The notes: generated by a model from the letters alone, not told the origin. DNA of 64,000 nt from Mercurialis annua (GCF_937616625.2 NC_065574.1:8434501-8498500); one strand, 5' to 3'; positions 23,950 through 35,732 are shown, counted from the first letter of the stretch. Numbers and translations: made by a program.

Positions 23950-24548
23950 TGATGGAGTTTGCCTTCTGATCCGGTAAATGAGACCTGCAAAACAGGGTAT
24001 AAGCTAACCGCACGGTGGTTGTCCGATTAACTCTCCGATGCTAAAGTCAGTTTAGAGATTTGAGCAGCGTTTTGAGTATATTAATGTAGTTCTGTATTTA
24101 AGCAAACCTCATGCTCTTTTTGTAGTAGATGATTGCATACTTAGTAAAGTCGTAGTAGGAAAGTGAATCCTATTTTATAGGTTTTGACCCTGTATAGGAG
24201 TAATCTACCTTATTCAGACATGAGTCCTATTTAGGAACGTTTTCCTAAATAGTTTCGTCTTCCTAAGTTAGAGTTTATCTTTCTAAGTTGAAGTTTGTAT
24301 CCAAGTAGGAGAGATACTTCAAAAATATGTAGTAGGTCTGAATCTATCAGAATTCTAGAGTTGACGCGCTTTGTCCGGATCCTAAGGGATTCGGTCTTTA
24401 TCTTGTTTGATGATATCACGGCGGATTCCATGAATTCGGCCGTCTGCTTATGTGTTGTGGTCCTCTTGGCGGAAGTCCGACATCGTTCTGAGAATGGATC
24501 TCATGCGACTCGGCCCATTATAGTTAAGATAGGATTCGGTATCCATCA
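23950..24548 (+). mobile_element. Solo LTR, 599 bp
   Basis: TGATGGAGTTTGCC ... GGTATCCATCA has TG/CA ends and is flanked by ATTAG at 23945-23949 and 24549-24553. The host phrase TTAGTTTAGATTTATTATTTC continues across the insertion, as in the undisturbed copy near 23806. It holds no gene, though short frames are present. Confidence 0.65.
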
Positions 24549-24639
24549 ATTAGTTTAGATTTATTATTTCAATTGATGTGTAAATACATATAATATGAAA
24601 ATTTTGTACTAATTTTCTATTTTTTATTGGATTTTGAGC

Positions 24640-25316
24640 AGATGATGTGGCTGCCTTTTGGCGTCGAGCCTGCTATCATCGTCCGAAGGACTGCATACAT
24701 GAATTGGATACTGTACAAGGACATCATAGAGACATACATGCTTGGCAGGGTTTTGCATCAGCTCAATTATGTCCAGACCATACCGTCTCTTATTTTTCGG
24801 CCCGTGAAGGCCGTCAAGTCGTGGAGATCAATTAAGGACACTGTGGAGATGGCTGAGATTGTTGCGAGCAACTATTGGTGTACTTTTCCTTTGGGTTATG
24901 TTGGAAGTACCTCCTTTCGCTTGCTTCGAGCGAGTTACTTTTATTGCTGGAGCCCGTGTTTTAGAGTATATACATGGAGTGATACACGCGATATTTGCAC
25001 CCTAAACTTCTTAACCTTGATGTAGCGGATCCACGAGGCATTCCTTCTCGCTCCAACAGTGATTATTTAAGTTTTTTTTAACTTAGTGAATAACATATAT
25101 ATGTAATTGTTTAATTCAACTTCACTATTATTCATTTTGTAGCGGGTTAATTGTTTAGTAACCAATACCAGAGGTTTCTCGTCGATGTCATTACAATTAC
25201 TGCACATCATAGGGATCATTGCACGATAGATGGCAGTCTTGAGTTGGAGCAGTGTACATGTGACGTTGTCTCTGAGTTGGAGCAATCCATGGCACATCGC
25301 CGAATGGCTGATTGAG
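24640..25316 (+). pseudogene. Plant mobile domain (PMD) pseudogene fragment
   Basis: Translation from about 24640 gives MMWLPFGVEP, then YMLGRVLHQLNYVQTIP and VKAVKSWRSI. This fits the plant mobile domain shared by MAIN/MAIL proteins and by mobile elements that carry it, where a V-E-x-Y-x-P-x-RV-x-RQ-x-G-x-x-Q-x-IP-like string is conserved. The frame then breaks with stops near 25022 and an AT-rich stretch. A second coding-like tail (TAHHRDHCTIDGSLELEQC to AHRRMAD) appears at about 25185-25316. No catalytic domain is left. It is best read as a relic of a transposon-borne PMD gene rather than a host gene. Confidence 0.5.
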
Positions 25317-25379
25317 TTATTCGGTTTTATATCATGTGTATCATGTTTTTCGTGTTATAATTTGTATTTTATTCTGTAC

Positions 25380-25813
25380 TGATGGTTTTGTCGTGGCCGG
25401 TATGATCTGAGCTTCAACCTGTCCAAGTAAACAAGTTAACAGGATCATAGCCGATGTTGGTTCGAACACCCTCCGATACCTAAGTCAGACTTGAAATAGG
25501 TTTTTGACTAATGACTGTAGTAGAATAAAAATAATTAACGTCCTTTCTCTTACCTAGGGCCTCTTTTATATAGTTCATTGTCTTTGAATTTTACTTGAAT
25601 ACTTCTCTTTGGGTTCGTCTTAGTGATCTTCTTGTTGATATCAGATAAGCTTTATCTTGATCCCTCTGTTAGCGGGATTCTATTAATCTGCTTCTATCTA
25701 TTAGCGAATAGGGTTCAATTCCTGATAGTTCTGACGTAGTTTATTCACCGAGTTAAGGACATAAGCAGTATTGAGTCTAGTTTGTGGGTTGGGCTATTAT
25801 GGCTATGTCGTTG
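25380..25813 (+). mobile_element. LTR-like insertion, 434 bp
   Basis: It begins TGATGG like the LTR at 23950 and shares CTCCGATRCYTAAGTCAG-type text with it. It is flanked by TGTAC at 25375-25379 and 25814-25818. The uninterrupted host version is seen near 28590 (TTTGTACTTTG). The right end reads GTCGTTG rather than CA, so the boundary or class is not certain. Confidence 0.4.
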
Positions 25814-26080
25814 TGTACTTTGTTAAATATTTTATGAAATATTTTGTTATGTATTCTGTATTACGTATTTTGGAGTTTGTTCCCTACTTTGTAGTTCAGA
25901 TAAAAATAACATACATAAAAATAACACACAAAGTAATAAGTTTTGAATCAAACTATCACACCCAACTCAAATATTCGCGTCTGACAATTTTAACAAAATC
26001 ATTATTTACTTGATGTGGGAGCGATGTGGCCCCAACCCAGGGATGACCTAGCACGGGCACGGAGCGATCCTGAGTTATCA

Positions 26081-28202
26081 GTCACGACTCAAATTATTGA
26101 GCCGCGACCGGCGCTAGGGAATGGGAGTGGTAGCTGCAAATCCCGTAGCAAGCCTAAAACTACAATAATTTTTTTTGCAATTAAACAAATAAAATATAAA
26201 TGTATAACGGAAGCAACGTCATATACCTATATATATATACCAATTAATCGACATAATACACGAGGGCGTCTCACTCCCGGGATAACTCAACCGCGTTAGC
26301 CGCGATCACCTCTTAATCCCAAGTTGTGGGCCCCATGATACACCACTAGAAATCATGGTTTTTGCGACAGATTAAATATCCATCGCAAATTTCCTATATA
26401 ACTCAACAGAGTTCAACCCACTAGATACGGGGCTCAGGTTACCTCAACCGAGTTCACTCTCGTATCCATATTCATATTCCAACTTCCATATTTATCACAT
26501 ATCGTTTTCATATTCTCGACAACAATCTAAACACGCTAGACTGACTCAAATACTGGTGATCACACAGCCTATTTACACCCAATAGGTAGTTGGTTCCTTT
26601 GGATCGTACATCAAATTCATATATTCAAAATAATCAATAAAACAATATAGCGTATGTTCAAATAGTATAAATGCGATGTATCTGATATTAACATTCATAA
26701 TATACGAAAATACCTTTTATAAATAATACGCGAAAGTAAAATGCAACTCATAGAAACCGCTATCCAAAACCGTATTATCATAATTCCACGAACGTAAGTT
26801 CCATGCGTCGCTTGATCCATTAGCTACTCCAGCTCGTCGATTCAATAGCTCGCCGATACACCAATTTCCTATTCAAATCATACGTACGTTTAATTCATAA
26901 ACGTAAACTTAGTACTAAAACCGTAAGTTATAAACTTAGGTTAACACGATCTTATTCTAAATATGTCTTTTAACTTTGATCGTGTTCTAATACTTAGTCG
27001 AGATACTAGTTATGTCTCTTGTTTATCGATTTCCAAACATAGGTTCCTTATACATCAAAACCCTAATCGAACATGTCATGTTCGATATCCAAATTTCGTA
27101 TTTTCGGAGCCCGTAACTCATTCTCAATGTCCGGCATACTTAAAATCGGAAATTTAGGTCATCACGGGGCGAGAATGCCCAAGCAGGCACGTTTGTTGGC
27201 TATACGAGCGCACGAACGGTCCCGTGCGTTCACACGGCCTTGTGTGCGTTCGCACACCATCTAGCGTGCGTCCGCAACCTGGTGTGCAGCCCCCGGAAAA
27301 TTCATTTTCCGGGCGCTTCGCCGCTTTCTGATACTCCCGACATGCTAAAAGCATCATTTCCTACAAAACCCAACATCTCGTTTTTACGAAACGCTAAAAC
27401 CGAGCTAGTTACGGCGAATTCCGATTTAAGCTTCGTATTCAATCTAAAACAGCCAATATAACTCAAACTCAACATTGATTCTTGAAACTTTACCTTGATT
27501 CAAAGCTTGTGATTGATAGAGTATCAAATTCCGAGCAATTCGATATAAAGAACGCTCGATTTGGACGAGAAACGGCAAAACGACGACAGATCAAATTGAT
27601 CGTCATTTTCTTTCTCTCGCCCATCATCTGGATCCTTCTGATCCTTTTCTTATTCTTAAGGAAATGTATTTATATCTTAGTAAAAGTGCCACTTTAATCC
27701 GTCATTTCTTTAACTTAAACCATTTCTCTTTTAAACTTATCCTTTTAACCAAACGATTAATTATCCGCATTAACTCAATTACTTACATATTATTTAAATC
27801 TAAATAAATAACACTATCCCAAGATTATTATTTTCCATCAATAATTTTTTAATTGCTATTTCCAAGGTCTAATAGGCTAATTTACACTTTGGTCCTTGAA
27901 ACTTTTCAAAAGTTGAAATTTAGTCTAAAACACACCCGCGTCCAAATTTTAAAAGGTCTCCGATCGACTCGAAACTTTAACCACAAATACTATAAAATAT
28001 CTCGCGGACTTTGACAAAATAATTATCAACTCGGGATTTATATTTTATTTTATATTAATTTCTCTCCATTATCTCTTAATCCCGACAATTCTGCTTAATG
28101 GAAATTATTCCAAATTTCCTACATTATTATATTAAATGCACTTTTATCGAAATTATAACACGTGGCACAATATAATTTATTTTAAATATTCGGGGTATTA
28201 CA
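26081..28202 (-). mobile_element. Solo LTR of the 10757 family, inverted, 2.1 kb
   Basis: Read on the minus strand it starts TGTAATACCCCGAATATT (28202 leftward) and ends with the GGCTTGCTACGGGATTTGC...GTCGTGAC block shared with the solo LTR at 10757-13823. Flanks are TATCA at 26076-26080 and CATCA at 28203-28207, one mismatch; the expected terminal base at the left edge is lost. It contains a minus-strand TATA-like box near 27667, GC-rich palindromes near 27180-27295 and a possible CACTA-type fragment near 26344. No coding frame is convincing. Confidence 0.7.
26344..26390. mobile_element. CACTA-like terminal fragment
   Basis: CACTAGAAATCATGG followed by TTTTTGCGACAGATT and an inverted ATCGCAAA is typical of CACTA-transposon ends in plants. 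Only about 50 bases are recognisable, inside the inverted solo LTR. Confidence 0.35.
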
Positions 28203-29084
28203 CATCACCTCCTCATAAATCACTCGATAATGTTGGTGATCCTCTAACTCATCAGCACAACCAGCCTGTTCGAGTGTATCCACCCCATCACTAATAACAA
28301 GCGCTTTTCAAAATGAGCGAATACTATACAGACTTATCGATATACCTGACAATAATACATCACAATTATGTTAATACTAATTATAACATTTATATTTATG
28401 ATTAGTATCCAAAATGTAATGCGTGGTACCTGAATCTATCACTTTTCTCAATTCATATGCACACGTGATCTGATGTTGTTCTCAGCACACAACCACACCA
28501 ATCGTAAACATCAGTACTCAAAGTTGATTGAGTTGTTAGTTTTTTTGTTTTATATTATGTTATTTAGTTATGAACTCTGTTATCTATTATGTATTATATT
28601 TTTGTACTTTGTTAAATAATTCTATTAAATATTATTTTATTATGTGATTTGTATTACATATTTTGGAGTTTGTTCGCTACTTTGTAATATGGATAATAAT
28701 AACACGCATAGTAATAACACACGTTTTCAGGAAACATCTTTTCAAAGGGAGGACATTTTCCGGAAATGTCTTCCCTCTGGACAACCCAAATTGCGTCAAA
28801 CGTCCTCCCTCTGGACCGACGCAATCAAGGTGCGTCGGTCCAGAAATTTTTCAAAAAAAATTATAAAATAGAATAAAGAAGACAATGTTTTTTTTATCTC
28901 AAGAGTTATTCCAGAATTTTGATGTTTGTTTCAAAAGAATTGTAATCGTAATCACTCATTACGATTTTCGTATTCGAATGAGGTTGAGACATAATATCTT
29001 AATATTTTTGTTAAAAGGGCAATGAGTTAATAATTAGAGGCGGTAACTAATAAATAAAGGCGGTATATAGTAAACCCCATCTTG

Positions 29085-29360
29085 AATTATACCTATTTAT
29101 GGGCTGGGTTCGGGCTGGGCGGGCTTTATAATTTTTCTTACAAGCCCAATTTCGGTCTGAGCCCGTATCGAGCTCTATATTTCCTACCCACCCGACTTCA
29201 ACGCTATATTTTTACGGACTCGGACCGAACTTGGGCGAGCTTACACATAAATTTTGCAATGAAAGCCCGAGTCAGTCCATAAAATAACGAATTTTTTGCG
29301 AGTTTGGGCTCGGGCCGGACTTGGGACGAAAAATTATTATACAAACCCGCCCTAAGCACC
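29085..29360. mobile_element. Non-autonomous repeat rich in GGGC/GCCC words
   Basis: GGGCTGGGTTCGGGCTGGGC at the left and an inverted relative GGGCTCGGGCCGGACTTGG at the right surround a short core. The style is that of hAT-like non-autonomous repeats. Exact ends were not found. Confidence 0.35.
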
Positions 29361-29429
29361 AGCCTCGGACGGGCACCCAAACACATGAACACATCTATCT
29401 TGAACCAATGAAATATATTAGCCTTTGTA

Positions 29430-29520
29430 ATAAAACTATCCTTTGGTATCAGCGGCACAAGTCAATTGTCGGTAAAATTGTTTTAGCTACACGGTACGTT
29501 TTGGTTAGTCATTCACTATA
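29430..29520 (+). promoter_or_regulatory. Promoter-like block shared with RPC6
   Basis: Text such as CGGCACAAG, TTTTAGCTACACGGTACG and TTTTGGTTAGTCATT has a close parallel upstream of the RPC6 gene at about 44386-44467. A continuing parallel (CTTCCTCTGAATCTGGACTGG, 30200-30220; RPC6 side about 44535-44556) lies beyond the inserted repeat at 29522-30198. I read it as one duplicated promoter/leader block now in front of LOLITA and split by a transposon. Confidence 0.5.
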
Positions 29521-29521
29521 G

Positions 29522-30198
29522 AGGTGGCCATGGTTCATAACCCGGTGGTTCCGGTTCGGAACCGCCGGATCGCGGTTCAAAAAATTATAGAACCGGCCTG
29601 GACCCGTCTAAGTGATGGTTCCATGCCGGTCGGGTTCCGGTTTCGGGTTGTTGACGGTTCAAAAGCATTACAATTTAATTACTAAAAATTAAAAAATCAA
29701 TTTAAAACTAAAATAACATACACAGATGATATTCTAAAAAAAAATCAAATTTCTTAATTATTATGTTAATCAAAAAATTAACTAAAATAAATTTTAACTA
29801 AATAATATTAAAATAAAATAAATCATACGGTCACTTTGTGATTACTATATTATTCTGTATGACAAATAAATATATATATTCATATTTTTATTTAACTTAC
29901 TATTAAAATCCTACCATAATCTAATATAATATATTAATAAACATATAATTTAATATAGTGTATATAGTAGTTACAAAATATAAATATAATAAAGATAATA
30001 TATACAGATATATAAATATATAATAATATATATTTATATATATAAATTAAAAGTAAATATTTTTTAATAACGGGTTTGACTTTTGAACCGTCGGTTTATG
30101 GTTCAAAAAATTTGAAACCGGCCCATACCCGTCTAAGTGACGGTTTCGGACCGGGTTTGACCGGTTCCGGGCCGGTTTACGGACTGACCGGCCCATGG
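29522..30198. mobile_element. hAT-like non-autonomous element
   Basis: AGGTGGCCATGGTTCATAACC at the left and CCGGCCCATGGCC at the right are mirror ends. Both arms repeat GGTTCCGG and CCCGTCTAAGTGA words around an AT-rich core of about 380 bases. It splits the block that LOLITA shares with RPC6. The target duplication could not be identified. Confidence 0.5.
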
Positions 30199-30318
30199 CC
30201 CTTCCTCTGAATCTGGACTGGGTCGTTTCTTTCTTCCCCTTTCCTTTATTCCTTGCACTTAATATTTCAAATTAAGAAAATAAATCGATTTTGTTGTAAG
30301 CAGAGCCGAGACTAGAAA

Positions 30319-32946
30319 ATGATACTAGCAGTATTATTTGCCAATGTTGAAGGTAACATTTTGATCGAACGGTAAGCATCTTAACTCAAATTACATCGTT
30401 TTTTATTTGGATTTTGAATATCCTTTTCTTCAGATCTTATTGGGGTTTTATTATTTTTGTGATAGCTTGTTATAAATTTGTGTATTAGGGTTGTAATTCA
30501 TGCGGGAAATTTAGTTAATTCCTTATGCTGATCACATGTATGCAAATTCACCTTCTTTGGATTGTATTTTTACATCAATTTCAAAACCTTTATGTTTTAT
30601 TTTTCATGTCTGAATTATGTTATACAAATTAATAGAACTGTTAACTGTTGATGTATTGCAGATTTAGTGGAGTTCCGGCCGAGGAGCGGCTACATTGGAG
30701 ATCTTTCCTAGTCAAGCTGGGGGCAGATAATCTTAAAGGTGTAAAAAATGAAGAGCTTCTTGTTGCATCCCACAAGTATGTATTGCTGATGTATTGCAGA
30801 TTAGGTGTAACTCCTAATGTTACTGTGCAAATGTATATTGCAAATACTGTTAGTTTAGTGTCGTATAAGGTTTACAATCGTTGAATCGTCTTTGCCGCGA
30901 CTTATTGCTGTCTCGTTTTTTTAGCATGTTACCACATTTCGGGAAACATTTCATGTCTACATTGAACATTTGACGATAGGGAATGGTTACCGTAACTGTG
31001 TCTATTCTTAATGCAGTAAAAGATAGATTTATGATTTTTCTGATAAAAGCAGGATAATTTAAACTGCTGAAGTAGGCTATTAAGAAACCATATAAGTCAA
31101 CCATATATCTTAATGCAGAATATCTTCATAGGTAGTGGAGATATTTTCTACTTGTTTGCTTGATAGGAAACATTTCTGATTTACTGATTTCACATCATGT
31201 GTTCTGAATTCCTATACTTATAGAGTACAGACCCTAATTGTCCATCTTATCAGGAACCATTTAATGTTACTATGCTACATAATCTCCTTAAGTGTACGAA
31301 GTTACATATTTTTAACCGAGCATCTATTTAAAATTATTGGAATCTTAGTTGTTTTCATCGATTTTTTTTCTTCTCAACCATTCCACTTAACTTCCCCTGA
31401 ATCTTCTTTTCCCTTATCAGGTCAGTTTATATCGTCTACACAGTGCTTGGGGATGTCAGCATATTTGTTGTTGGAAAGGATGAATACGATGAACTTGCAT
31501 GTAAGTACAATTACTTCTTTAAGATCCCTTTTGGTTATTCAAAGGTAAAACGATAATAGAATGCCAAAGTTACTCTTAGATTAAAGATCTTGCAGCTTCT
31601 AGGTCCCTTTGGTAGATGCTCTTGTTTAATTTGGTTTTCACTTTTCTTGCATAAAGCTGCTGACCTCCAGGTATACTGTGAATACCAGATTCAGTTCCTC
31701 TGTTGAGATTGCTGGCCTGACACTTATCACAGTCTAGAAGTTGGTGATTGAGTGAGATATATAGGAAAAGAGTTGTACACTTTTGCTTATAAATAATGAA
31801 TTAACCTATTTGTACTGTAATGTTAAAAGTTTATAAAAAGGGAACACACAGAAAATAGAATGGAGAGACGTTGACAGTGTGAAGCTATATTGCTGATGAG
31901 AAACGGAGTTTCATTTTTCTTATTCTTTCTGCAGTGGTAGAAGTCATCTTTGCTATTACCTCAGCTGTCAAGGATGTATGTGGGAAGCCTCCAACTGAGC
32001 GCCTTTTCCTTGACAAGTACGGAAAGATATGCCTATGCCTGGATGAAATAGTTTGGAAGGTACGGATGCTAAATGACAATTAGCTTGAAACTACTTTTTT
32101 TTGCTGTTTGGAAATTTCTTACATGTTAGATTCCATCTTAAAACCAATTGGTATTAAGTGGAGGTGTCCAACTAATATATAAACACATGTCCATCCACAC
32201 ACACAATCAATATGGGATTTCCCAATTCAACATTACATACTCAATTCGGCATGGTATCGTGGGCTCACAAATTTGGTCAAAGCTGAACCTATATATAAAT
32301 GTACACTTAATAACAAAGTAAAACGGCATGCCTTGTCTCCACAGACAACCTAAGTGGTAGGGACATTGTAATCCGACTTGGAAATCTCAGGTTTGATTCC
32401 CCATCCCCTGTTTTAATATAAGAAGGAAGCATGCCTTGCTTTGTGATGTTTTAACTTAGTAGTTCATACTCCCTCCATTTCATTATTTGACGTTTAAAGA
32501 CCAAAAAGATTAAGTGTAATTAATATGTGTATATGGTACTATTACTTATAATAACTCTCTCATTCATTTAATAGCTTTGTATATTTTTGAGAGCACTGAG
32601 TAATACAATAAGGGTATGATAGAGAAAAGGTAGTTTAAATGCACTGGTAACTGAAAACATCAAAAATTGGTTCAAAAAATTTAACCTAAAATGTCAAATA
32701 ACGTGGAATGGAGGCAGTATTTCATTGAAACGCTATTAGGCATTTCAGTCATTACATTAACCTTGTGTGGTATCTACGCATCTTTCTACAATTCACCTGC
32801 TAGACAACTCCATAATGCTGTTGTTCTATCGTAAACGACTTCAAACACTTCATTTCCATTTCTTTTCTCTGAAGGGATTGCTGGAGAATACCGATAAGGA
32901 TAGAATTAGAAGACTGGTGAGACTAAAACCTCCAACAGAAGTCTAA
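30319..32946 (+). CDS. LOLITA: LOLITA, longin-type small subunit of the TPLATE/TSET adaptor complex
   Basis: Five exons: 30319-30371, 30662-30775, 31421-31500, 31935-32059 and 32875-32946. All introns are GT-AG and 444 spliced bases code for 147 residues. The product starts MILAVLFANVEGNILIERF and contains GVPAEERLHWRSFLVKLGAD, a central VYIVYTVLGDVSIFVVGKDEYDEL-type strand region, KDVCGKPPTERLFLDKYGKI and a LRLKPPTEV-like end. This is the single longin/clathrin-adaptor-small-chain-like fold of the SNARE-like superfamily and matches plant LOLITA as I know it. LOLITA works at the plasma membrane in clathrin-mediated endocytosis as part of the TPLATE complex. Intron 4 carries a SINE and a Stowaway-like MITE. 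A partial, broken copy lies at 60560-63005. All exons here are intact. Confidence 0.88.
32336..32428 (+). mobile_element. tRNA-derived SINE-like insertion in LOLITA intron 4
   Basis: A 93-bp segment with A-box-like AACCTAAGTGGTAGGGA and B-box-like GGTTTGATTCC is flanked by the 10-bp repeat GCATGCCTTG at 32326-32335 and 32429-32438. The degenerate LOLITA copy holds the same segment near 62055-62150, so the insertion predates the duplication. Confidence 0.6.
32469..32717. mobile_element. Stowaway-like MITE in LOLITA intron 4
   Basis: CTCCCTCCATTTCATTATTTG at the left pairs with the inverted right end CTGCCTCCATTCCACG. TA flanks both ends, and the same element is present in the LOLITA pseudogene (62187-62446). 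Confidence 0.75.
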
Positions 32947-34544
32947 GTAGAGATGTTATTTGGTTTAACCAGACAAATGGATAGTAATGGTATGGGAGCA
33001 CAATTAAATTTGTCATCTTCAAATGATTTCTTCTATTGTTTGTCCCCCCACTCTTTCTTTCGTACGTAGTAGTGAATGATTTGGCCTTGTATTTTCATCC
33101 GCACAGTTATACTTTCATACATAGTGCAATGTATTTGCATTGCAGAAATGTCATGAACTCAAATTTCTGCAGAAACTAGATATTGTTCAAGTGTTGATCA
33201 TAATGTACCAATCTGGATTATATGAAAACCATATTTCATGTTTGATTACCTAGCCATTAGGAAATTCATTTAGTCAATTCCAATTAACAAATTTGTCTTA
33301 TCAAGAAAAAAAACTAATTTGTCATGTTAAGGTACTGCTCCATCCTTGTATGACACGTAATATTCTTTTTGCCAATAGTGTCGACAACAAAAACTATAAG
33401 GACTAGATGGCTGGTAGAAAAAGCAAAAATCTACAATGCATCCTTTTTTTGATTGGTTTAAGGAAATGTAATTTAAATGAACCTAGTTCACACTATAAAA
33501 TTGTGAACGATCTATTAATTACATAACACATGATATTATTGAATGAAGTAATTGATTAATGAGTATTTAGTTCTAATTAAAATGTTTACCAATTAATGCA
33601 ATATTTATTGATGGTTAATTATATCCATAATATCACAGATAATGTAATAATTGATAAATTAAATTCTATGAAGCACCGACACTCCGTCGGAGTGCTGTAT
33701 CTAGGGGGTCGACACGGGGACATAGGGACATGCGGGGGACACGGTGGGGATACGTACCCGATACGCCACATGGCATGTCCCCGTACCTTTGACTGGTCAA
33801 AGAGGGGGACACGCCGGGGACACTTCGGGAATATTTCTAGTGGCATTTTAGTTAATTTTTTTTTTGTATGGATTTTCTTTTGTAAAAAAATTAAATAAAT
33901 AAATCCAAACCCAAATACAATTAGATAATAACATAAACTAAAGAGATTATTTTCCAAATACCTGTTTTGGATAAAGCATTTACACCATTTTGTCCCATCT
34001 TTTTCTCTTATCTTACATTACCTAATAAGCTAACTTATTTACCAAAAATACCCACTATATAAAGAAGCTTATCTCATTTTAGGTTAAATTTTTACATAAC
34101 CATCCTTTTTTTCTCTCTCTTCTCTCTCTTCTTCTCTTTTCTTTTCTTCTTCTTTCCTTCTTCTTTTTCATTTGATTTTCAGTTTATCTCCTCCGATTAC
34201 TTTTTCGTTCGTCTTTTCCGTTCGTCTTTCCGGTCGCGCTTCCGTTCGTCTACTTCCGATGGATTTCTCGTCGTTTCCGGTCGTTTTTCCGTTCGCGCTA
34301 GTTCGTTCGTCTTTCCCGTTCGCGCTATGGATTTCTCGACTCGTTTTTAGATTTGTGTAATTTTTTAGGTTTTCTTTAATGATTTAAATATTTTGTAAAT
34401 AAATTATTGTAGATCTATAATTTTTGTTTATAAAATTGTTTTATTATTCATATAATTATTTATTTTGTCTTCTCTTATTCATAGATTTGTTGATTGCTAC
34501 TGATTTTGTAAAGAAAATATTGATTTATGGTGCATTTGTAATAA

Positions 34545-34880
34545 TTTTACAATATCTTTACGTTTTAGTGTATTTGTGGTGTATTAATGGTGTATTTCTG
34601 CCGTTTTTAGTACATTTATGGTGTATTTGCAGTGTTTATGGTGCATTTGCAGTGTTTATGGTATATTTGCAGTGTTTCATGGTTAAACCATAAAAAACAC
34701 TACAAAATGCCATAAATACACTACTTATACACTATATATACATTAATTTTACACTATATAAACACCATAAAAACACTATATATACACTACTGTTACACTA
34801 TAAAAAAATAAAATAAAAAATTTCAGGAAAAAAATCTATAAAAAATAAAAAGTAACACTATATATACACTAATTTTACAC
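34545..34880. repeat. Short-unit tandem repeats with inverted counterpart
   Basis: Units like GTGTTTATGGTGCATTTGCA repeat at about 34585-34680. Their complement-like words (ACCATAAAAAACACTAC, ACACTATATATACACTA) repeat at about 34683-34880, so the whole block could fold back. It lies inside the older split transposon, left of the Mutator-like insertion. Confidence 0.65.
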
Positions 34881-35229
34881 TATATAAAAAAACTGCCGGT
34901 CGGTTCGGTTGACCGAACCGAAAAAACTGAAAACCGAAATTGAAAACTGAAAAAGGTATTTATAAAATTAAAAAAAAAGTATTTTTCGTAAATGAAAAAA
35001 GTCAGAAAAGAAAAGTCAAAACTTACAATGTAAAGTTGTAAATAAAATGTCAAAATATATATTTTGGGAAATTACCACTAAACTAAACCCTATTTCTAAT
35101 TTTAAAAAAATACCGCAACCCTCTATTTTAAAAAAGAAGCAGTAGGCTATTTTAGAAGAAAACAAACAAACAAAACAGCAGCCCCTATTTTAAAAAAAAA
35201 AATACAGTAGCCCCTCTCTTAAAAAAAAA

Positions 35230-35492
35230 GGCCAATTCACCAAAAAGTACCAAACCTTTACGGGTTGTGTCAAATTTAGCCAAACCTTTTAAAACCACCC
35301 TATTTGGCCAAACCTTTGGTTCTCCGTTCCAAATTCGGCCATCTGCGAACCAAACCGTAATTGCCTTCCGCGTGGCAGCCCTGTCATCAATGAATCACCA
35401 AAACTACACCGTATTGATGATGACATGGCCCAATTTTAATTTACTAACCGAACTCGGTTTAAACCACAAGCAACCTGACCAAATCATCCACC
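35230..35492 (+). repeat. Left terminal inverted repeat of the MULE
   Basis: Mirror of 42970-43232. Its inner edge lies 240 bases before the transposase ATG, so it probably supplies the transposase promoter. Confidence 0.9.
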
Positions 35493-35732
35493 AACCTAAC
35501 TCAACTAATGAAACGCAACGTTTTTCTTCAAATTCAGAAGGTGAAAACGCTGCGTTTCATTTTTCCCACTGAAACCCAATTTCATTTTCCCTCTTCGACA
35601 TTTTTCATCTTCTCAAACTAATCTTCTCTACCCTAAAAAAACTCAGAAAGAAAAAAAACCCTAATGTGGAAGAATAAATGCAATGAATCTGTCAATTTCT
35701 AAATAATTTCTCCCTCGTTGCTGTGCACATCG

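Larger units (their letters stand above)
23480..28860 (+). mobile_element. Decayed plant-mobile-domain element with nested LTR insertions (limits approximate)
   Basis: Both edges carry similar unusual text (GACGCAATATGAAGACATCTCC at the left; AAATGTCTTCCCTCTGG and GACGCAATC at the right), as if from terminal repeats, though no clean inverted repeat could be aligned. Inside lie a plant-mobile-domain pseudogene (24640-25316) and three LTR-type insertions, two with 5-bp direct repeats. The tail text GATTGAGTT...TGTACTTTGTTAAATA...TATTTTGGAGTTTGTTC occurs twice, at 25306-25935 (interrupted by an LTR) and at 28520-28710. Confidence 0.4.

Noticed and set aside
32336..32428. A functional tRNA gene
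   Set aside because: A- and B-box-like words are present, but no cloverleaf with acceptor stem can be formed, and 10-bp direct repeats mark it as a SINE-like insertion.
33596..33957. Overlapping frames of about 100 codons on both strands at the edge of the split transposon
   Set aside because: They arise from a GC-rich, self-complementary terminal region; their composition is repeat-like and no domain is visible.
35267..35572. A 101-codon open frame inside the left MULE terminal repeat, repeated as a 91-codon frame in the right one (42959-43234)
   Set aside because: The two frames exist only because the terminal repeats are almost identical. There is no splice or start context, and promoter function is the likelier reason for conservation.
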